Source: Betaproteobacteria bacterium (GTDB lineage Bacteria; Pseudomonadota; Gammaproteobacteria; Burkholderiales; SG8-41). From it: a stretch of 64,000 nucleotides of DNA. The position numbers and the translations under genes were made by a program. Positions 27,814-37,115 of the stretch are shown here, one piece after another. A model generated the notes under the pieces. It ran no database searches. It was given only the letters and a program-made list of their open reading frames with translations, and had not been told where the DNA came from. The stretch spans positions 1-64,000 of the forward strand of contig JAKFUS010000012.1 in NCBI GenBank assembly GCA_021732605.1, written 5' to 3'. The number at the start of each line of letters is the position of its first letter. Within the stretch, counting starts at the first letter, position 1.

Positions 27814-29034
27814 TTATTTCTTGAGCAGCGGACACTCGCTTTTCGCGGCTGGAATCGCCGCATCCGCTGCCGGAATCACCTGGCGCACGTGGTAATAGTC
27901 CCACGGCCCCTTCGATTCCGCCGGCGTCTTCACCTGCAGCAGATAGAAGTCATGCAGCAGCCGCCCGTCCTCGCGGATACGTCCGTTCTGTGCAAAAAAA
28001 TCATTGACCGGCGTGTCCTTCATTTTTCTGACCACCGCCTTCGCCTCGTCAGTGCCCGCATCCTTGACCGCTTTCAGATAATGCATGGTGGAGGAATAAA
28101 TGCCCGCCTGCACCATGGTCGGCATGCGCTTGTGCTGGTCAAAGAAACGTTTCGACCAGGCGCGGGTCGCATCGCTGAAATCCCAGTAAAAACCCTCGGT
28201 CAGGTACATGCCTCCCGCGGTTTTCAGCGACAGGCTGTGCACGTCGGTAATGAACATCAGCAATCCGGCCAGCGACTGTTTTGGAGTGATCCCGAATTCT
28301 GCCGCCTGTTTGATCGAATTGGTGGTGTCGGTGCCGGCATTGGCGAGCCCGATCACCTTGGCACCCGAGGCCTGCGCCTTCAGCAGGAATGAGGAAAAAT
28401 CCGTGCCGGGAAACGGATGGCGCACAGCACCAAGCACCTTGCCGCCCATCGCGGTCACCACGTCACTGGTGTCTTTTTCCAGTGAATGGCCGAAAGCATA
28501 ATCTGCCGTCAGAAAAAACCAGGAGTCTCCGCCCTGCTTCACCACCGCGCGCCCGGTGCCGATGGCCAGCGCAAAGGTATCGTAGGCGTAATGGACATTC
28601 AGGTCGGTGCAGGCCTTGCCGGTAATGTTGGTCGAAGCGGCGCCGTTGACAATGGTCACCCGGTTCATCTCCTTGGCCACCGGCATCACGGCGAGCGCGG
28701 TGGAGGACGTCACCAGATCGCCGATCATGTCCACACCGTCGCGCTCGAACCACTCGCGGGCCTTGTTCGAGGCCACGTCACCCTTGTTCTGGTGATCCGC
28801 CGAAACCAGTTCAATCTTGAACGGGTTTTTTTCCTGCTTCAGAAAATCATCTATTGCCATGCGCGCTGCGACCAGCGAACCCTGACCAGACAGGTCGGAA
28901 TAAAGGCCGGACAGATCAGTCAGGATGCCAATCTTGACCACGCCGCCGGAAAGTTTGGCCTGCTGCGCCGGCACTACTGCTGCCATTCCCAAAAATGCAG
29001 CGGCAATGGCCATAAACATCAGCTTTTTTTTCAT
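27814..29034 (-). CDS. Periplasmic ABC substrate-binding protein (LivJ/K-like)
   Basis: A 406-residue periplasmic binding protein of the branched-chain amino-acid family. The signal peptide ends near AVVPAQQ. VVKIGILTDLSGLYSDLSGQ opens the first lobe, DHQNKGDVASNKAREWFERD follows the first hinge, and WFFLTADYAFGHSLEKDTSD and VRHPFPGTDFSSFLLKAQAS are typical. The start is the ATG at 29034, with GGAGG spaced seven bases upstream; a TTG two codons earlier is less likely. The sequence resembles the subgroup often linked to aromatic or amide substrates, so the ligand should not be assumed to be leucine. Confidence 0.92.
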   Translation of the reverse strand: MKKKLMFMAIAAAFLGMAAVVPAQQAKLSGGVVKIGILTDLSGLYSDLSGQGSLVAARMAIDDFLKQEKNPFKIELVSADHQNKGDVASNKAREWFERDGVDMIGDLVTSSTALAVMPVAKEMNRVTIVNGAASTNITGKACTDLNVHYAYDTFALAIGTGRAVVKQGGDSWFFLTADYAFGHSLEKDTSDVVTAMGGKVLGAVRHPFPGTDFSSFLLKAQASGAKVIGLANAGTDTTNSIKQAAEFGITPKQSLAGLLMFITDVHSLSLKTAGGMYLTEGFYWDFSDATRAWSKRFFDQHKRMPTMVQAGIYSSTMHYLKAVKDAGTDEAKAVVRKMKDTPVNDFFAQNGRIREDGRLLHDFYLLQVKTPAESKGPWDYYHVRQVIPAADAAIPAAKSECPLLKK

Positions 29035-29070
29035 GATCAACTCCTCCCTTTCATTGATTAAAATACGGAA

Positions 29071-29805
29071 TCAGACCCCCAGCAACTCGTGCAGCCGACC
29101 CATGCGCGAGGACAATTCGTCCTTCGTCACGGATTCGACAATCCGGCCATGTTCGATGACGTAATGCCGGTCGGCCAGTGGTGCTGCAAAACGGAAATTC
29201 TGTTCGACCATCACAATGGTGTAGCCCTGTGCCTTCAGCTTGCGTATGGTTGCACCCAGCGCCTGCACGATGACCGGCGCCAGTCCCTCGCTGATCTCGT
29301 CAAGCAACAGCAGTCGGGCACCAGTACGCAGAATACGCGCAATCGCGAGCATCTGTTGTTCGCCGCCGGACAGTCGGGAACCGGGGCTACGGCGCCGCTC
29401 ATGCAGATTGGGAAACATGCCGTAAATTTCCTCCACGGCCATGCCGCCGCCGGCGACAACGGGGGGCAACAACAGGTTTTCTTCCGCGCTGAGGCTGGCA
29501 AAAATCCCGCGCTCCTCCGGACAATAGCCGATGCCGAGATGCGCAATCTGGTGGGTGGGCAACGTGATTGTCTCGCGCCCATTGACCATGATCGAGCCGC
29601 TGCGCTGCCCGGTCAGGCCAAGCACCGCGCGCAGCGTCGAGGTGCGGCCCGCGCCATTGCGGCCGAGCAAACTCACCACTTCGCCGCGATTGACATTGAA
29701 ATCGATGCCGTGCAACACATGGGACTCGCCATAAAACGCATGCAGCCCGGCGACCCGCAGCATTTCAGTGTCCGTGCTGAGCGGGCCGGTCGTGGCGCCG
29801 CTCAC
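29071..29805 (-). CDS. livF: ABC transporter ATP-binding protein LivF, with altered Walker A
   Basis: A 244-residue LivF-type ATPase. LSGGEQQMLAIARIL is the signature, LLLLDEISEGLAP is Walker B with the catalytic Glu, and MVEQNFRFA is the switch region (Gln instead of His, usual for LivF). Walker A reads LLGRNGAGRTSTL: Arg54 stands where nearly all ABC ATPases have the phosphate-binding Lys. The codon at 29646-29644 is CGC. If real, this half-site would bind or hydrolyse ATP poorly, leaving LivG (intact GPNGAGKTT) as the main motor. The start overlaps the livG stop by four bases. Confidence 0.92.
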   Translation of the reverse strand: MSGATTGPLSTDTEMLRVAGLHAFYGESHVLHGIDFNVNRGEVVSLLGRNGAGRTSTLRAVLGLTGQRSGSIMVNGRETITLPTHQIAHLGIGYCPEERGIFASLSAEENLLLPPVVAGGGMAVEEIYGMFPNLHERRRSPGSRLSGGEQQMLAIARILRTGARLLLLDEISEGLAPVIVQALGATIRKLKAQGYTIVMVEQNFRFAAPLADRHYVIEHGRIVESVTKDELSSRMGRLHELLGV

Positions 29806-30584
29806 GCCGCCGCCTCCTGCACCTTACCGACCTGCTCCGAACCAACATAGGCCTCCAGCACCTGCGCATTGCGCGATACTTCCGCGTACGGCCCCTCGGC
29901 CAGCACGGCGCCCCGGGCCAGCACGGTAATGGTGTCCGACAAATCGGCCACTACGTTCATGTTGTGCTCCACCATCAGCACGGTGCGATTGACCGCCACC
30001 TTGCGGATCAGGTCGACCACGCGACCGACATCCTCATGCCCCATGCCCTGCGTCGGCTCATCAAGCAGCATCATTTCCGGATCAAGCGCCAGCGTAGTGG
30101 CGATCTCGAGCGCGCGCTTGCGCCCGTAGGGCAACTCGACCGTCAGGGCGCCGGCGAATGCGCCGAGGTCCACCGCCTCGAGCAATTCCAGCGCCCGTCC
30201 GTTCAACTGGTCCAGTACGCGGCCGGACTTCCAGAAGTGCATGGAAATACCGGTCTTGCGCTGCAGCGCCACCCGCACATTTTCCAGTACCGTCATGTGC
30301 GGAAAAGTGGCGGAAATCTGGAAGGATCGCACCAGGCCGAGGCGGGCAATGGCCGCCGGGTGCATGCGCGTGATATCGCGGCCGTTGAAGGTGATCGTAC
30401 CGTGCGTCGGCGCAAGAAAACGCGTCAGCAGATTGAAGCAGGTAGTCTTGCCGGCGCCATTGGGCCCGATCAGCGCGTGTATCGTGCCGCGACGCACACG
30501 CAGATCCACGCCATCGACTGCGACAAAACCACTAAAGGTCTTGGTCAGTCCGCGTATTTCCAGGATGGTGTCAGTGTCGGCCAT
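29802..30584 (-). CDS. livG: ABC transporter ATP-binding protein LivG
   Basis: A 260-residue LivG-type ATPase, first gene of the transporter operon. Walker A is IGPNGAGKTTCFNLLT, Walker B is MMLLDEPTQGMGHE and the switch histidine is in LMVEHNMNVV. The segment between LARLGLVRSFQISATFPHMT and ENVRVALQ is the LivG Q-loop region. The ABC signature itself is weak (ALTVELPYGRKRALEIATTL; PYGRKR in place of LSGGQ), which is common in LivG proteins. It heterodimerises with LivF. Its upstream gap holds the AT-rich motif at 30610-30639. Confidence 0.93.
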   Translation of the reverse strand: MADTDTILEIRGLTKTFSGFVAVDGVDLRVRRGTIHALIGPNGAGKTTCFNLLTRFLAPTHGTITFNGRDITRMHPAAIARLGLVRSFQISATFPHMTVLENVRVALQRKTGISMHFWKSGRVLDQLNGRALELLEAVDLGAFAGALTVELPYGRKRALEIATTLALDPEMMLLDEPTQGMGHEDVGRVVDLIRKVAVNRTVLMVEHNMNVVADLSDTITVLARGAVLAEGPYAEVSRNAQVLEAYVGSEQVGKVQEAAA

Positions 30585-30609
30585 GCGTCAGGAAGATCAA
30601 TAATTTTTC

Positions 30610-30639
30610 TTATAATTATCAATAAAATCAATTACTTAC
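30610..30639 (-). repeat. Dispersed AT-rich motif, copy 2
   Basis: Minus strand: TAAGTAATTGATTTTATTGA then TAATTATA. It matches the core shared by the other copies with a few changes. It lies 26 bases upstream of the livG start. Confidence 0.5.
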
Positions 30640-30757
30640 AGTAAACTGCCCTGCAACCCGAGCGCCCCCCGCTGCAGAAAGAATAACGCTGGCAGAACGA
30701 TCCAATAGCAACACCAAATCAGTTTACCGGAAAATCCTTACTGCGCCCTGAATCCGC

Positions 30758-32146
30758 TCAGGTCCCGCCAAATCCATCGCGAAAACCGATGACGGCATCC
30801 TCGATGCGGCGCACCGCCATGATTTTCAGGCCGGCAATCACCTGCCGTGGCGCGTTGGCATGCGGAATCAGCGCATGGGTAAACCCAAGCTTGGCCGCCT
30901 CTTTCAACCGCTCCTGGCCGCGCTGCACCGGCCGCACTTCGCCGGCCAGCCCCACTTCGCCGAACACCACCAGTTTTTTCGGCAGCGGTTTGTCCTTCAG
31001 CGAACTGACCACTGCCATCAGCACCGCGAGGTCGGCTGCGGGTTCTGAAATACGCACCCCACCCACTGCGTTGACGAATACATCCTGATCAAAACAGGCG
31101 ATGCCCGAATGGCGATGCAATACCGCCAATAACAATGCCAGGCGATTCTGTTCGAGACCGACGCTCAGGCGCCGCGGATTCGGCGCATGCGCCTCATCGA
31201 CCAGCGCCTGGATTTCCACCAACAGCGGCCGCGTACCCTCCTGTGTCACCAGCACGCAGGACCCCGCCACCTCGGTGTCGTGCTGCGACAGGAACAGCGC
31301 CGACGGATTGGCCACACCTTTCAGCCCCTTGTCGGTCATCGCGAACACACCCAGTTCATTCACCGCGCCATAACGGTTCTTGAAGGCGCGAATCAGGCGG
31401 AAACTGGAGTGCGTATCACCTTCGAAATAGAGCACGGTATCGACCATGTGCTCGAGCACGCGCGGTCCGGCCAGCGTGCCTTCCTTGGTGACATGACCAA
31501 CGAAAATAATGGTGGTGCCGCTGGCCTTGGCCAGCCGCGTCAGTTGCGCCGCGCATTCGCGCACCTGCGCCACCGAACCCGGCGCCGAGGTCAGCGCGTC
31601 GGAATACAAAGTCTGGATCGAATCAATGACGGCAATTTCCGGTTTTTCGTTCTGGATCACCGCCTGGATTTTGCCGAGACTGGTTTCGGGCAGCACGTGT
31701 ACATGATCGGCGTTGGCGTTGAGCCGTTTCGCACGCAGCGCGATCTGCTGCGGCGACTCCTCGCCTGACACATAAATGACTTTGCGCGCGGCGCCCGCAG
31801 TTGACCCCATCGTTGCCAGCGACTGCAACAGCAGTGTTGATTTGCCGATGCCGGGATCACCGCCGATCAGCACCACCGCGCCCGGCACCAATCCGCCGCC
31901 GAGCACGCGGTCGAATTCATCAATACCGCTGGACACGCGCGACTCCTCGCGCGCCTCGACTTCCGACAGCCGCTGCAGCTTGCCGGTTTCGGCGATCAGC
32001 GAAAACCGGTTCGCCGACGGCGCCGCGGATTCCGCCACCGATTCGACCAGCGTATTCCAGGCCTGGCAATGCGGGCACTGGCCCTGCCACTTCAAAGCCT
32101 GACCACCGCATTCGGTGCAGACATAAAGTGTTTTGGCTTTGGCCAT
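30758..32146 (-). CDS. radA: DNA repair protein RadA
   Basis: A 462-residue RadA (Sms). It has an N-terminal four-cysteine zinc finger (Cys10, 13, 24 and 27 in YVCTECGG and GQCPHCQAW), a RecA-like ATPase with Walker A LIGGDPGIGKSTLLLQ, and IAVIDSIQTLYSD as Walker B. The RadA-specific KNRFG motif appears here as FKNRYGAVNELGVF, a conservative change. The C-terminal Lon-like domain has RLSVGLEQNRLALLLAVLHR and FVNAVGGVRISEPAADLAVL. RadA drives branch migration in recombination and transformation. The ATG at 32146 gives the zinc finger its usual position; a longer reading to 32353 is spurious. The gene follows a hydrolase gene by seven bases. Confidence 0.96.
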   Translation of the reverse strand: MAKAKTLYVCTECGGQALKWQGQCPHCQAWNTLVESVAESAAPSANRFSLIAETGKLQRLSEVEAREESRVSSGIDEFDRVLGGGLVPGAVVLIGGDPGIGKSTLLLQSLATMGSTAGAARKVIYVSGEESPQQIALRAKRLNANADHVHVLPETSLGKIQAVIQNEKPEIAVIDSIQTLYSDALTSAPGSVAQVRECAAQLTRLAKASGTTIIFVGHVTKEGTLAGPRVLEHMVDTVLYFEGDTHSSFRLIRAFKNRYGAVNELGVFAMTDKGLKGVANPSALFLSQHDTEVAGSCVLVTQEGTRPLLVEIQALVDEAHAPNPRRLSVGLEQNRLALLLAVLHRHSGIACFDQDVFVNAVGGVRISEPAADLAVLMAVVSSLKDKPLPKKLVVFGEVGLAGEVRPVQRGQERLKEAAKLGFTHALIPHANAPRQVIAGLKIMAVRRIEDAVIGFRDGFGGT

Positions 32147-32153
32147 GTTCGCC

Positions 32154-33032
32154 TTATGCGGCCAGCTTATGCGATGCACGCAAGTGCCGCAGCATCGCCT
32201 GGTTGATCGGGTGCCCGGAGTCGGCCTGCATCGGGATCGTGCTGAAGTGCCCCTCGTGCGGCACGATGATGACCTCGACCTTGCAGCCGGCGCGCTCGCA
32301 CAGCGTTGCGTACTCGTGCGTCTGTGCCACCCAGCCCGGCGCTTCTTCGCCACCTGCCGCGAGCACCAGCGGCACCGGCCGCTGCGGCGGATGAAACTGC
32401 GGGCTCAGCGCGTTCACCCGGTCCGGGGTCAGCCGGATCAGGTCATTCACTGAAATGTGCAGCACCGGTTCGACATCGTAAATACCGGACACCAAGGTAG
32501 CGCCGCAGATCAGGTCTGCGGGCAGGCCGTGCCGCGTCCAGTCCTCGGCGAGGCCCAAGGCGGCGAGATGCGCGCCCGCGGAATGGCCATACAGATAGAT
32601 GCGCCGGCCGTCGCCGCCAATGCGTTGCGCATTCTGCGCCGTCCAGACAATGCCGCGCATGACCTGCGCAACGATGGTGTCGAGCGAAGCCGCAGGACAC
32701 AAATCGGTACCCAGCATCACCACCGGAAACCCGGCCTGCACCAGCGGTTCGGCCAGTATCGCCTGCTTTTCCTTCTCGCCGACGCGCCAGTAGCCGCCAT
32801 GCAGGTAGACCACGATCGGTGCGCTGCCCTCATTTTCGCGCTTATCAGCGATATAAATGTCCAGCGCCTGGCGCGGCGTGTCGCCATACGCCACGTTGAA
32901 CTCGCCTTTCAAGCGCGCGCGAGCCGCCGCCGAGAGTTTGCCGCGCAATGCATGCTGCGCCTCGACATCCGTCGCCCATGCCCGCGGATTGAATTGCCGC
33001 TCAATATCGTCCTGCCAGTCACGCCACGGCAT
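32154..33032 (-). CDS. Alpha/beta hydrolase, arylformamidase-like
   Basis: A 292-residue cytoplasmic alpha/beta hydrolase. VVYLHGGYWRVGEK carries the HGGYW oxyanion motif of kynurenine-formamidase-type and carboxylesterase-type enzymes, LYGHSAGAHLAAL supplies the Ser nucleophile, and VPHEGHFSTI supplies the His. Arylformamidase (N-formylkynurenine to kynurenine) is the closest functional suggestion, but no kyn genes are nearby, so esterase or amidase of unknown substrate is the safer reading. It lies between alr (19 bases) and radA (7 bases) and probably belongs to the same transcript. Confidence 0.8.
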   Translation of the reverse strand: MPWRDWQDDIERQFNPRAWATDVEAQHALRGKLSAAARARLKGEFNVAYGDTPRQALDIYIADKRENEGSAPIVVYLHGGYWRVGEKEKQAILAEPLVQAGFPVVMLGTDLCPAASLDTIVAQVMRGIVWTAQNAQRIGGDGRRIYLYGHSAGAHLAALGLAEDWTRHGLPADLICGATLVSGIYDVEPVLHISVNDLIRLTPDRVNALSPQFHPPQRPVPLVLAAGGEEAPGWVAQTHEYATLCERAGCKVEVIIVPHEGHFSTIPMQADSGHPINQAMLRHLRASHKLAA

Positions 33033-33051
33033 CGCCCGCTCCTCTGCTTGT

Positions 33052-34137
33052 TTAATGGTTGCTCATTGATGATTGCTCAATCACCGGTACGCGCGCCGCC
33101 AGTGCACACATCAATTCATAACTGACGGTGCCCGCCGTCTGCGCCACGACATCCACTGGATTACCCTCGCCCCACAACACGACACGCGTGCCGATACCCG
33201 CTTCGGGCATATCGGTGATGTCGGCGCACAACATATCCATCGACACCCGGCCCACGGTTGTCGTCATCCGGTCGCCCACCCGCAGCGGAGTGCCGCTGGG
33301 CGCATGGCGCGGATAACCATCAGCATAACCGCAGGCGACGATGCCGATGCGCATCATTCGTTCGGCACGGAATGTCCCGCCGTAACCCACAGTGTCGCCG
33401 GGCTTCAGGTCACAGACAGCGATGATCGCGGAAGCCAGCGTCATCACCGGCTTGAGCCCTAGTTCCGCCGCGCTGCGGTCGGTAAACGGCGAAGAACCAT
33501 AAAGCATGATCCCCGGGCGGATCCAGTCAAAATGGGTTTCCGGATAACGCAGCGTCGCCGCGGAATTAGCCAGGCTGCGCGGGGCGGCAATACCCGCCAC
33601 CGCGCGTTCGAACACCGTCATCTGCGCGGCCACGCCACCCGCGCCGTCAGCATCGGCAAAATGGCTCATCAATGTGATCTTGCCGACACCGGGATTTTCC
33701 TGCACCGTTTCATAGGCGCCGCGCACCGCCTCCGGCATGAATCCCAGGCGGTTCATGCCGCTGTTGATTTTCAGCAGCACATCGAGCCTGGACCCACTGG
33801 CCAGCGGATCGATCCAGGCGAACTGCTCCTCGGTATGTACCACGCTGGAAAGTTTTTGCGCAGCACCTTCTACCGCCTCGCGGGCGTCAAAAAAACCTTC
33901 CAATAAAACAATACGTTGCGCGTAACCGGCATCGCGCAGCCGGATCGCCGCATCGAATTCGAGCACCGCAAAACCGTCGGCCCCGCGCAACGCAGCCGCC
34001 ACCCGCAACAGGCCGTGGCCGTAGGCGTTGGCCTTGATCACCGCGAACACTTTCGCATGTGGCGCATGCGCGCGCGCGACGCCAAGGTTATGCGTCAGCG
34101 CGGCGAGATCTATGGTGGCAGTTATCGGTCTTGGCAT
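33052..34137 (-). CDS. alr: Alanine racemase
   Basis: A 361-residue fold-type III PLP enzyme. VFAVIKANAYGHGL supplies the PLP lysine (Lys35), LLKINSGMNRLGF the following conserved region, LANSAATLRYPE the substrate-binding loop, and TVGYGGTFRAERMMRIGIV contains the second catalytic residue (Tyr). VSMDMLCADITD completes the pattern. It converts L- to D-alanine for peptidoglycan. The order lplT / alr / radA is common in betaproteobacteria; here a LysR gene and a small gene lie between lplT and alr. Confidence 0.96.
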   Translation of the reverse strand: MPRPITATIDLAALTHNLGVARAHAPHAKVFAVIKANAYGHGLLRVAAALRGADGFAVLEFDAAIRLRDAGYAQRIVLLEGFFDAREAVEGAAQKLSSVVHTEEQFAWIDPLASGSRLDVLLKINSGMNRLGFMPEAVRGAYETVQENPGVGKITLMSHFADADGAGGVAAQMTVFERAVAGIAAPRSLANSAATLRYPETHFDWIRPGIMLYGSSPFTDRSAAELGLKPVMTLASAIIAVCDLKPGDTVGYGGTFRAERMMRIGIVACGYADGYPRHAPSGTPLRVGDRMTTTVGRVSMDMLCADITDMPEAGIGTRVVLWGEGNPVDVVAQTAGTVSYELMCALAARVPVIEQSSMSNH

Positions 34138-34181
34138 GGACTGTTAATCAAAAATTCGGGGAATGCCCCGCTCCGCACTCA

Positions 34182-34547
34182 TCACTCATCACTCCGCATT
34201 GTCTTTTCGCTTCGCGCTGTCTTTGCATGGCGCAGTGCAAACACCGCTTCGAGTTCATCAATGACTTCCGCGGCCGCACGGCCTTGCAGCGCATGCTGCG
34301 CCATCAGCAATGACACCGGCCCCATCAGCCGGCTCCGCTCGAACGCCGGATATACGCGGGTCAAGCGCTTGATCGCCGCCACTACCGACTCTTCGGCAGG
34401 ACGCGGCTCCGGCCGGATCGCTGCCGGTGCAGGAACGTCATCACGCGCCGCCAGAGTCGCGGCGAATTCCATCAATATGTCCTGCTGCCGCGCGTCCAGT
34501 TGCTCAAAAGCTGCGAGCAAGGCCTGCCGCCGTTCATCCCCGGTCAT
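34182..34547 (-). CDS. Conserved hypothetical protein (121 aa)
   Basis: A 121-residue helical, charged protein with no signal peptide or membrane segment. Its start overlaps the stop of the LysR gene by four bases (ATGA), so the two are translationally coupled. A Pro/Glu-rich linker (PAPAAIRPEPRPAEESV) separates a short N-terminal helical part from a C-terminal helical part containing YPAFERSRLMGPVSLLMAQH. I do not recognise the family. The coupling suggests a role linked to the regulator or simply operon position. Confidence 0.68.
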   Translation of the reverse strand: MTGDERRQALLAAFEQLDARQQDILMEFAATLAARDDVPAPAAIRPEPRPAEESVVAAIKRLTRVYPAFERSRLMGPVSLLMAQHALQGRAAAEVIDELEAVFALRHAKTARSEKTMRSDE

Positions 34548-35452
34548 TGCGCAGCAGCCATGTCCCTCATCCGCGTCATCGCGAATTCGACGAAGGTCGA
34601 TACCAGGCGCGAGCGGAATTTGTTGTGCGGCGTCACCACCGACAGTGCGCGGATCAGCGGCGGATCCAACGGTACCGCCATCAATACGCCGAGCTTCAGC
34701 TCCTTGGCCACCGTCGCGCGCGACAATACGGACACGCCAAGCCCGGTGGCGACCACACCCTTGATCGCCTCGGGACTGCCCAGTTCCATGACGATATTGA
34801 TCGCATCAGGCGGAATCCTGTTCTGCTGGAAATAGTGGTCGGAAAACTCGCGCGTGCCGGATCCTGACTCGCGGCTGACAAACGGCTCGCCGGCGATTTC
34901 GGCTGCCGACACTTTTTTGGCTTTGGCCAGCTTGTATTTCGGGCTGCAGATCATCACCAGCACATCCTCGCAGCACACTTCTGTCTGCACCCCGGCCAGG
35001 TGCGAAGGGGACTCAATCAGGCCGAGATCCAGCGCATGCTCGGCGACGCGAGATTCTATGGCCTCGGAATTGGCGACGGTCATATGCACCTGCACATGGG
35101 GATGCACCGCCTTGAACTCACCGAGGATCTGCGGCAGGTAGAACTCGGCGATCGTGGTGCTGGCGCCGAGCAGCAACGGCCCGCTGATCGCCCCGGTAAG
35201 CTCACCAACGCGGGTTTCCAGCTCCTCGGACAGGCTAAGAATCTTTTCGGCGTATCCCAGCACCAGCTCCCCGGCAGGGGTCAGCGCAATGCGGCCATGG
35301 CTGCGTTCGAACAGCCGTGCATTGAGGTGTTCCTCCAGCTGCTTGATCTGGAAGGTCACTGCGGGCTGGGTCATGAACAACTGCTCCGCGGCCTTCGTGA
35401 ACGAAAGCTGGCGGGCAACGGCATGGAAAACCTGCAGGCGACGATCGGCCAT
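34544..35452 (-). CDS. LysR family transcriptional regulator
   Basis: A 302-residue LysR regulator. The winged-helix N-terminus reads LQVFHAVARQLSFTKAAEQL, then FMTQPAVTFQIKQLEEHLNA and LFERSHGRIALTPAG. The effector-binding domain follows with LGASTTIAEFYLPQILGEFK. This wording (QPAVTFQIKQLE, GASTTIAEFYLP) is close to the subgroup containing CbbR- and YeiE-like regulators. Its target is not obvious; the gene is divergent from lplT with a 287-base gap that should carry its operator. An AT-rich GGTATAAAAC stretch at about 35589 could be part of a promoter. Confidence 0.9.
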   Translation of the reverse strand: MADRRLQVFHAVARQLSFTKAAEQLFMTQPAVTFQIKQLEEHLNARLFERSHGRIALTPAGELVLGYAEKILSLSEELETRVGELTGAISGPLLLGASTTIAEFYLPQILGEFKAVHPHVQVHMTVANSEAIESRVAEHALDLGLIESPSHLAGVQTEVCCEDVLVMICSPKYKLAKAKKVSAAEIAGEPFVSRESGSGTREFSDHYFQQNRIPPDAINIVMELGSPEAIKGVVATGLGVSVLSRATVAKELKLGVLMAVPLDPPLIRALSVVTPHNKFRSRLVSTFVEFAMTRMRDMAAAQ

Positions 35453-35739
35453 GGAGAATCGGGGGATGTCCGGCGCAAAAGGGGAGCAAACGCGGATACT
35501 ACCCGTTCAGGCCGTACCGACAAAGCCAAAGGGCAGAAAGCCGGTGCAGACCCGCGGCCCCGGAACCGCAATATCCCTATGAAACTATGGTATAAAACCG
35601 CGGTTCCTGTAGGCTAACTCTATAGGCGAATCATGTCGACTAAGTAAGCCCGAATCAGCCTTCCCGCACCCAGCACGATTTTTTTCAACAACATAACAAA
35701 AAAACAACCACCACACACCTCGGCGCCCTCCCCCGATTC

Positions 35740-37041
35740 ATGCCCTTAGGTTTTTACACCATCATGGCGGCGCAGTTTTTTTCGTCGCTCGCCGACAACG
35801 CGCTGCTGGTCGCCGCGATCGCGCTGCTGATACAAATGCAGTCGCCGGAGTGGATGACGCCGCTGCTGAAATTCTTTTTTACCATTTCCTACGTGCTGTT
35901 TGCTGCCTTCGTCGGCGCCTTCGCCGACTCGATGCGCAAGGGCCGTGTGATGTTCATCACAAACACGGTCAAGATCGTTGGCTGCTTGCTGCTGTTTTTC
36001 CATGATCTGTGGAACATCCCCGGCACTTCGGAATACATGACCATATTGATGGCCTACGCCGTGGTCGGACTCGGCGCTGCCGCGTACTCGCCGGCCAAAT
36101 ACGGCATCCTCACCGAATATCTGCCGCATCACCGGCTGGTCGTTGCCAACGGCTGGATTGAGGGTCTGACCGTGGGCTCCATCATCATCGGCACACTGCT
36201 CGGCGGGGTGCTGATCAGTTCTACAGTATCAAGCAAGCTGCTCGCCATCGACCTGCCGCAAATCAATACCGGCGTCGATACGCCGGCCGAGGCCGCCATC
36301 GCCATCATCATGCTGTTCTACGGCATTGCCGCGGTATTCAACCTCTACATACCCGATACCGGCGTCGATCACCGCCCACCGAGCAAGAATCCCTTGTATC
36401 TGATACGCGAGTTCGCGCACTGCGTAAAACTGCTGTGGACCGACAAACTGGGTCAGATATCACTGGCCACCACGACGCTGTTCTGGGGCGCCGGTGCCAC
36501 GCTGCAGTTCATCGTATTGAAATGGGCGGAGGTCGCACTAGGCTACTCGCTGTCACAGGCCACGCTGCTGCAGGGCATCTGCGCGGTAGGCATTGCCGCC
36601 GGCGCCATCATCGCCGCCAAACTCGTGCCGCTGCACAAGGCTGTGAACGTAGTGCCGGTCGGCATCGCGATGGGCATCATCGTCATCGCAATGAACTTCG
36701 CCACCTCGCTGTCCGTCGCGATACCGCTGCTGCTGCTGATCGGCGGCCTCGCCGGATTTTTCGTGGTACCGATGAACGCGCTGCTGCAGCACCGCGGCCA
36801 TATCCTGATGGGCGCCGGACATTCCATCGCGGTGCAGAATTTCAACGAAAACCTGTCGATCCTTGCGATGCTCAGCCTGTATGCGCTGCTGATCTGGCTG
36901 AATATATCGATTTACTGGGTGATCGCGTTGTTCGGCCTGTTCGTCTCGCTGTCGATGGTGCTGGTACGCAAGCGCCATCTGCACAATCTCGCCAGCGGCC
37001 CGCTGCCGGCCATCCCCATCGACGCGCCGCTGCATCCATAA
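35740..37041 (+). CDS. lplT: Lysophospholipid transporter LplT
   Basis: A 433-residue MFS-type protein with about 12 membrane segments. FYTIMAAQFFSSLADNALLV at the start and GRVMFITNTVKIVGCLLLFF and YSPAKYGILTEYLPHHRLVV are characteristic of LplT, which flips lysophospholipids across the inner membrane for re-acylation. In E. coli it works with the Aas acyltransferase; no aas homologue lies in this window. The start at 35740 keeps the conserved N-terminal segment. A bidirectional terminator follows the stop. Confidence 0.9.
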   Translation: MPLGFYTIMAAQFFSSLADNALLVAAIALLIQMQSPEWMTPLLKFFFTISYVLFAAFVGAFADSMRKGRVMFITNTVKIVGCLLLFFHDLWNIPGTSEYMTILMAYAVVGLGAAAYSPAKYGILTEYLPHHRLVVANGWIEGLTVGSIIIGTLLGGVLISSTVSSKLLAIDLPQINTGVDTPAEAAIAIIMLFYGIAAVFNLYIPDTGVDHRPPSKNPLYLIREFAHCVKLLWTDKLGQISLATTTLFWGAGATLQFIVLKWAEVALGYSLSQATLLQGICAVGIAAGAIIAAKLVPLHKAVNVVPVGIAMGIIVIAMNFATSLSVAIPLLLLIGGLAGFFVVPMNALLQHRGHILMGAGHSIAVQNFNENLSILAMLSLYALLIWLNISIYWVIALFGLFVSLSMVLVRKRHLHNLASGPLPAIPIDAPLHP

Positions 37042-37069
37042 CGAGACCAGAGGCAAGCAAATGGAATGC

Positions 37070-37097
37070 AAAAGGCCGCCCCCCCGGGCGGCCTTTT
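37070..37097. terminator. Rho-independent terminator, bidirectional
   Basis: Arms AAAGGCCGCCC / GGGCGGCCTTT with T-rich flanks on both strands, between the convergent lplT and the 45-bp repeat array. It can end both transcripts. Confidence 0.88.
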
Positions 37098-37115
37098 TCT
37101 TTAATTTGGAAGCAG

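Noticed and set aside
32154-33032. Kynurenine formamidase in tryptophan degradation
   Set aside because: The HGGYW motif fits, but no other kynurenine-pathway gene is present, so the specific reaction is not claimed.
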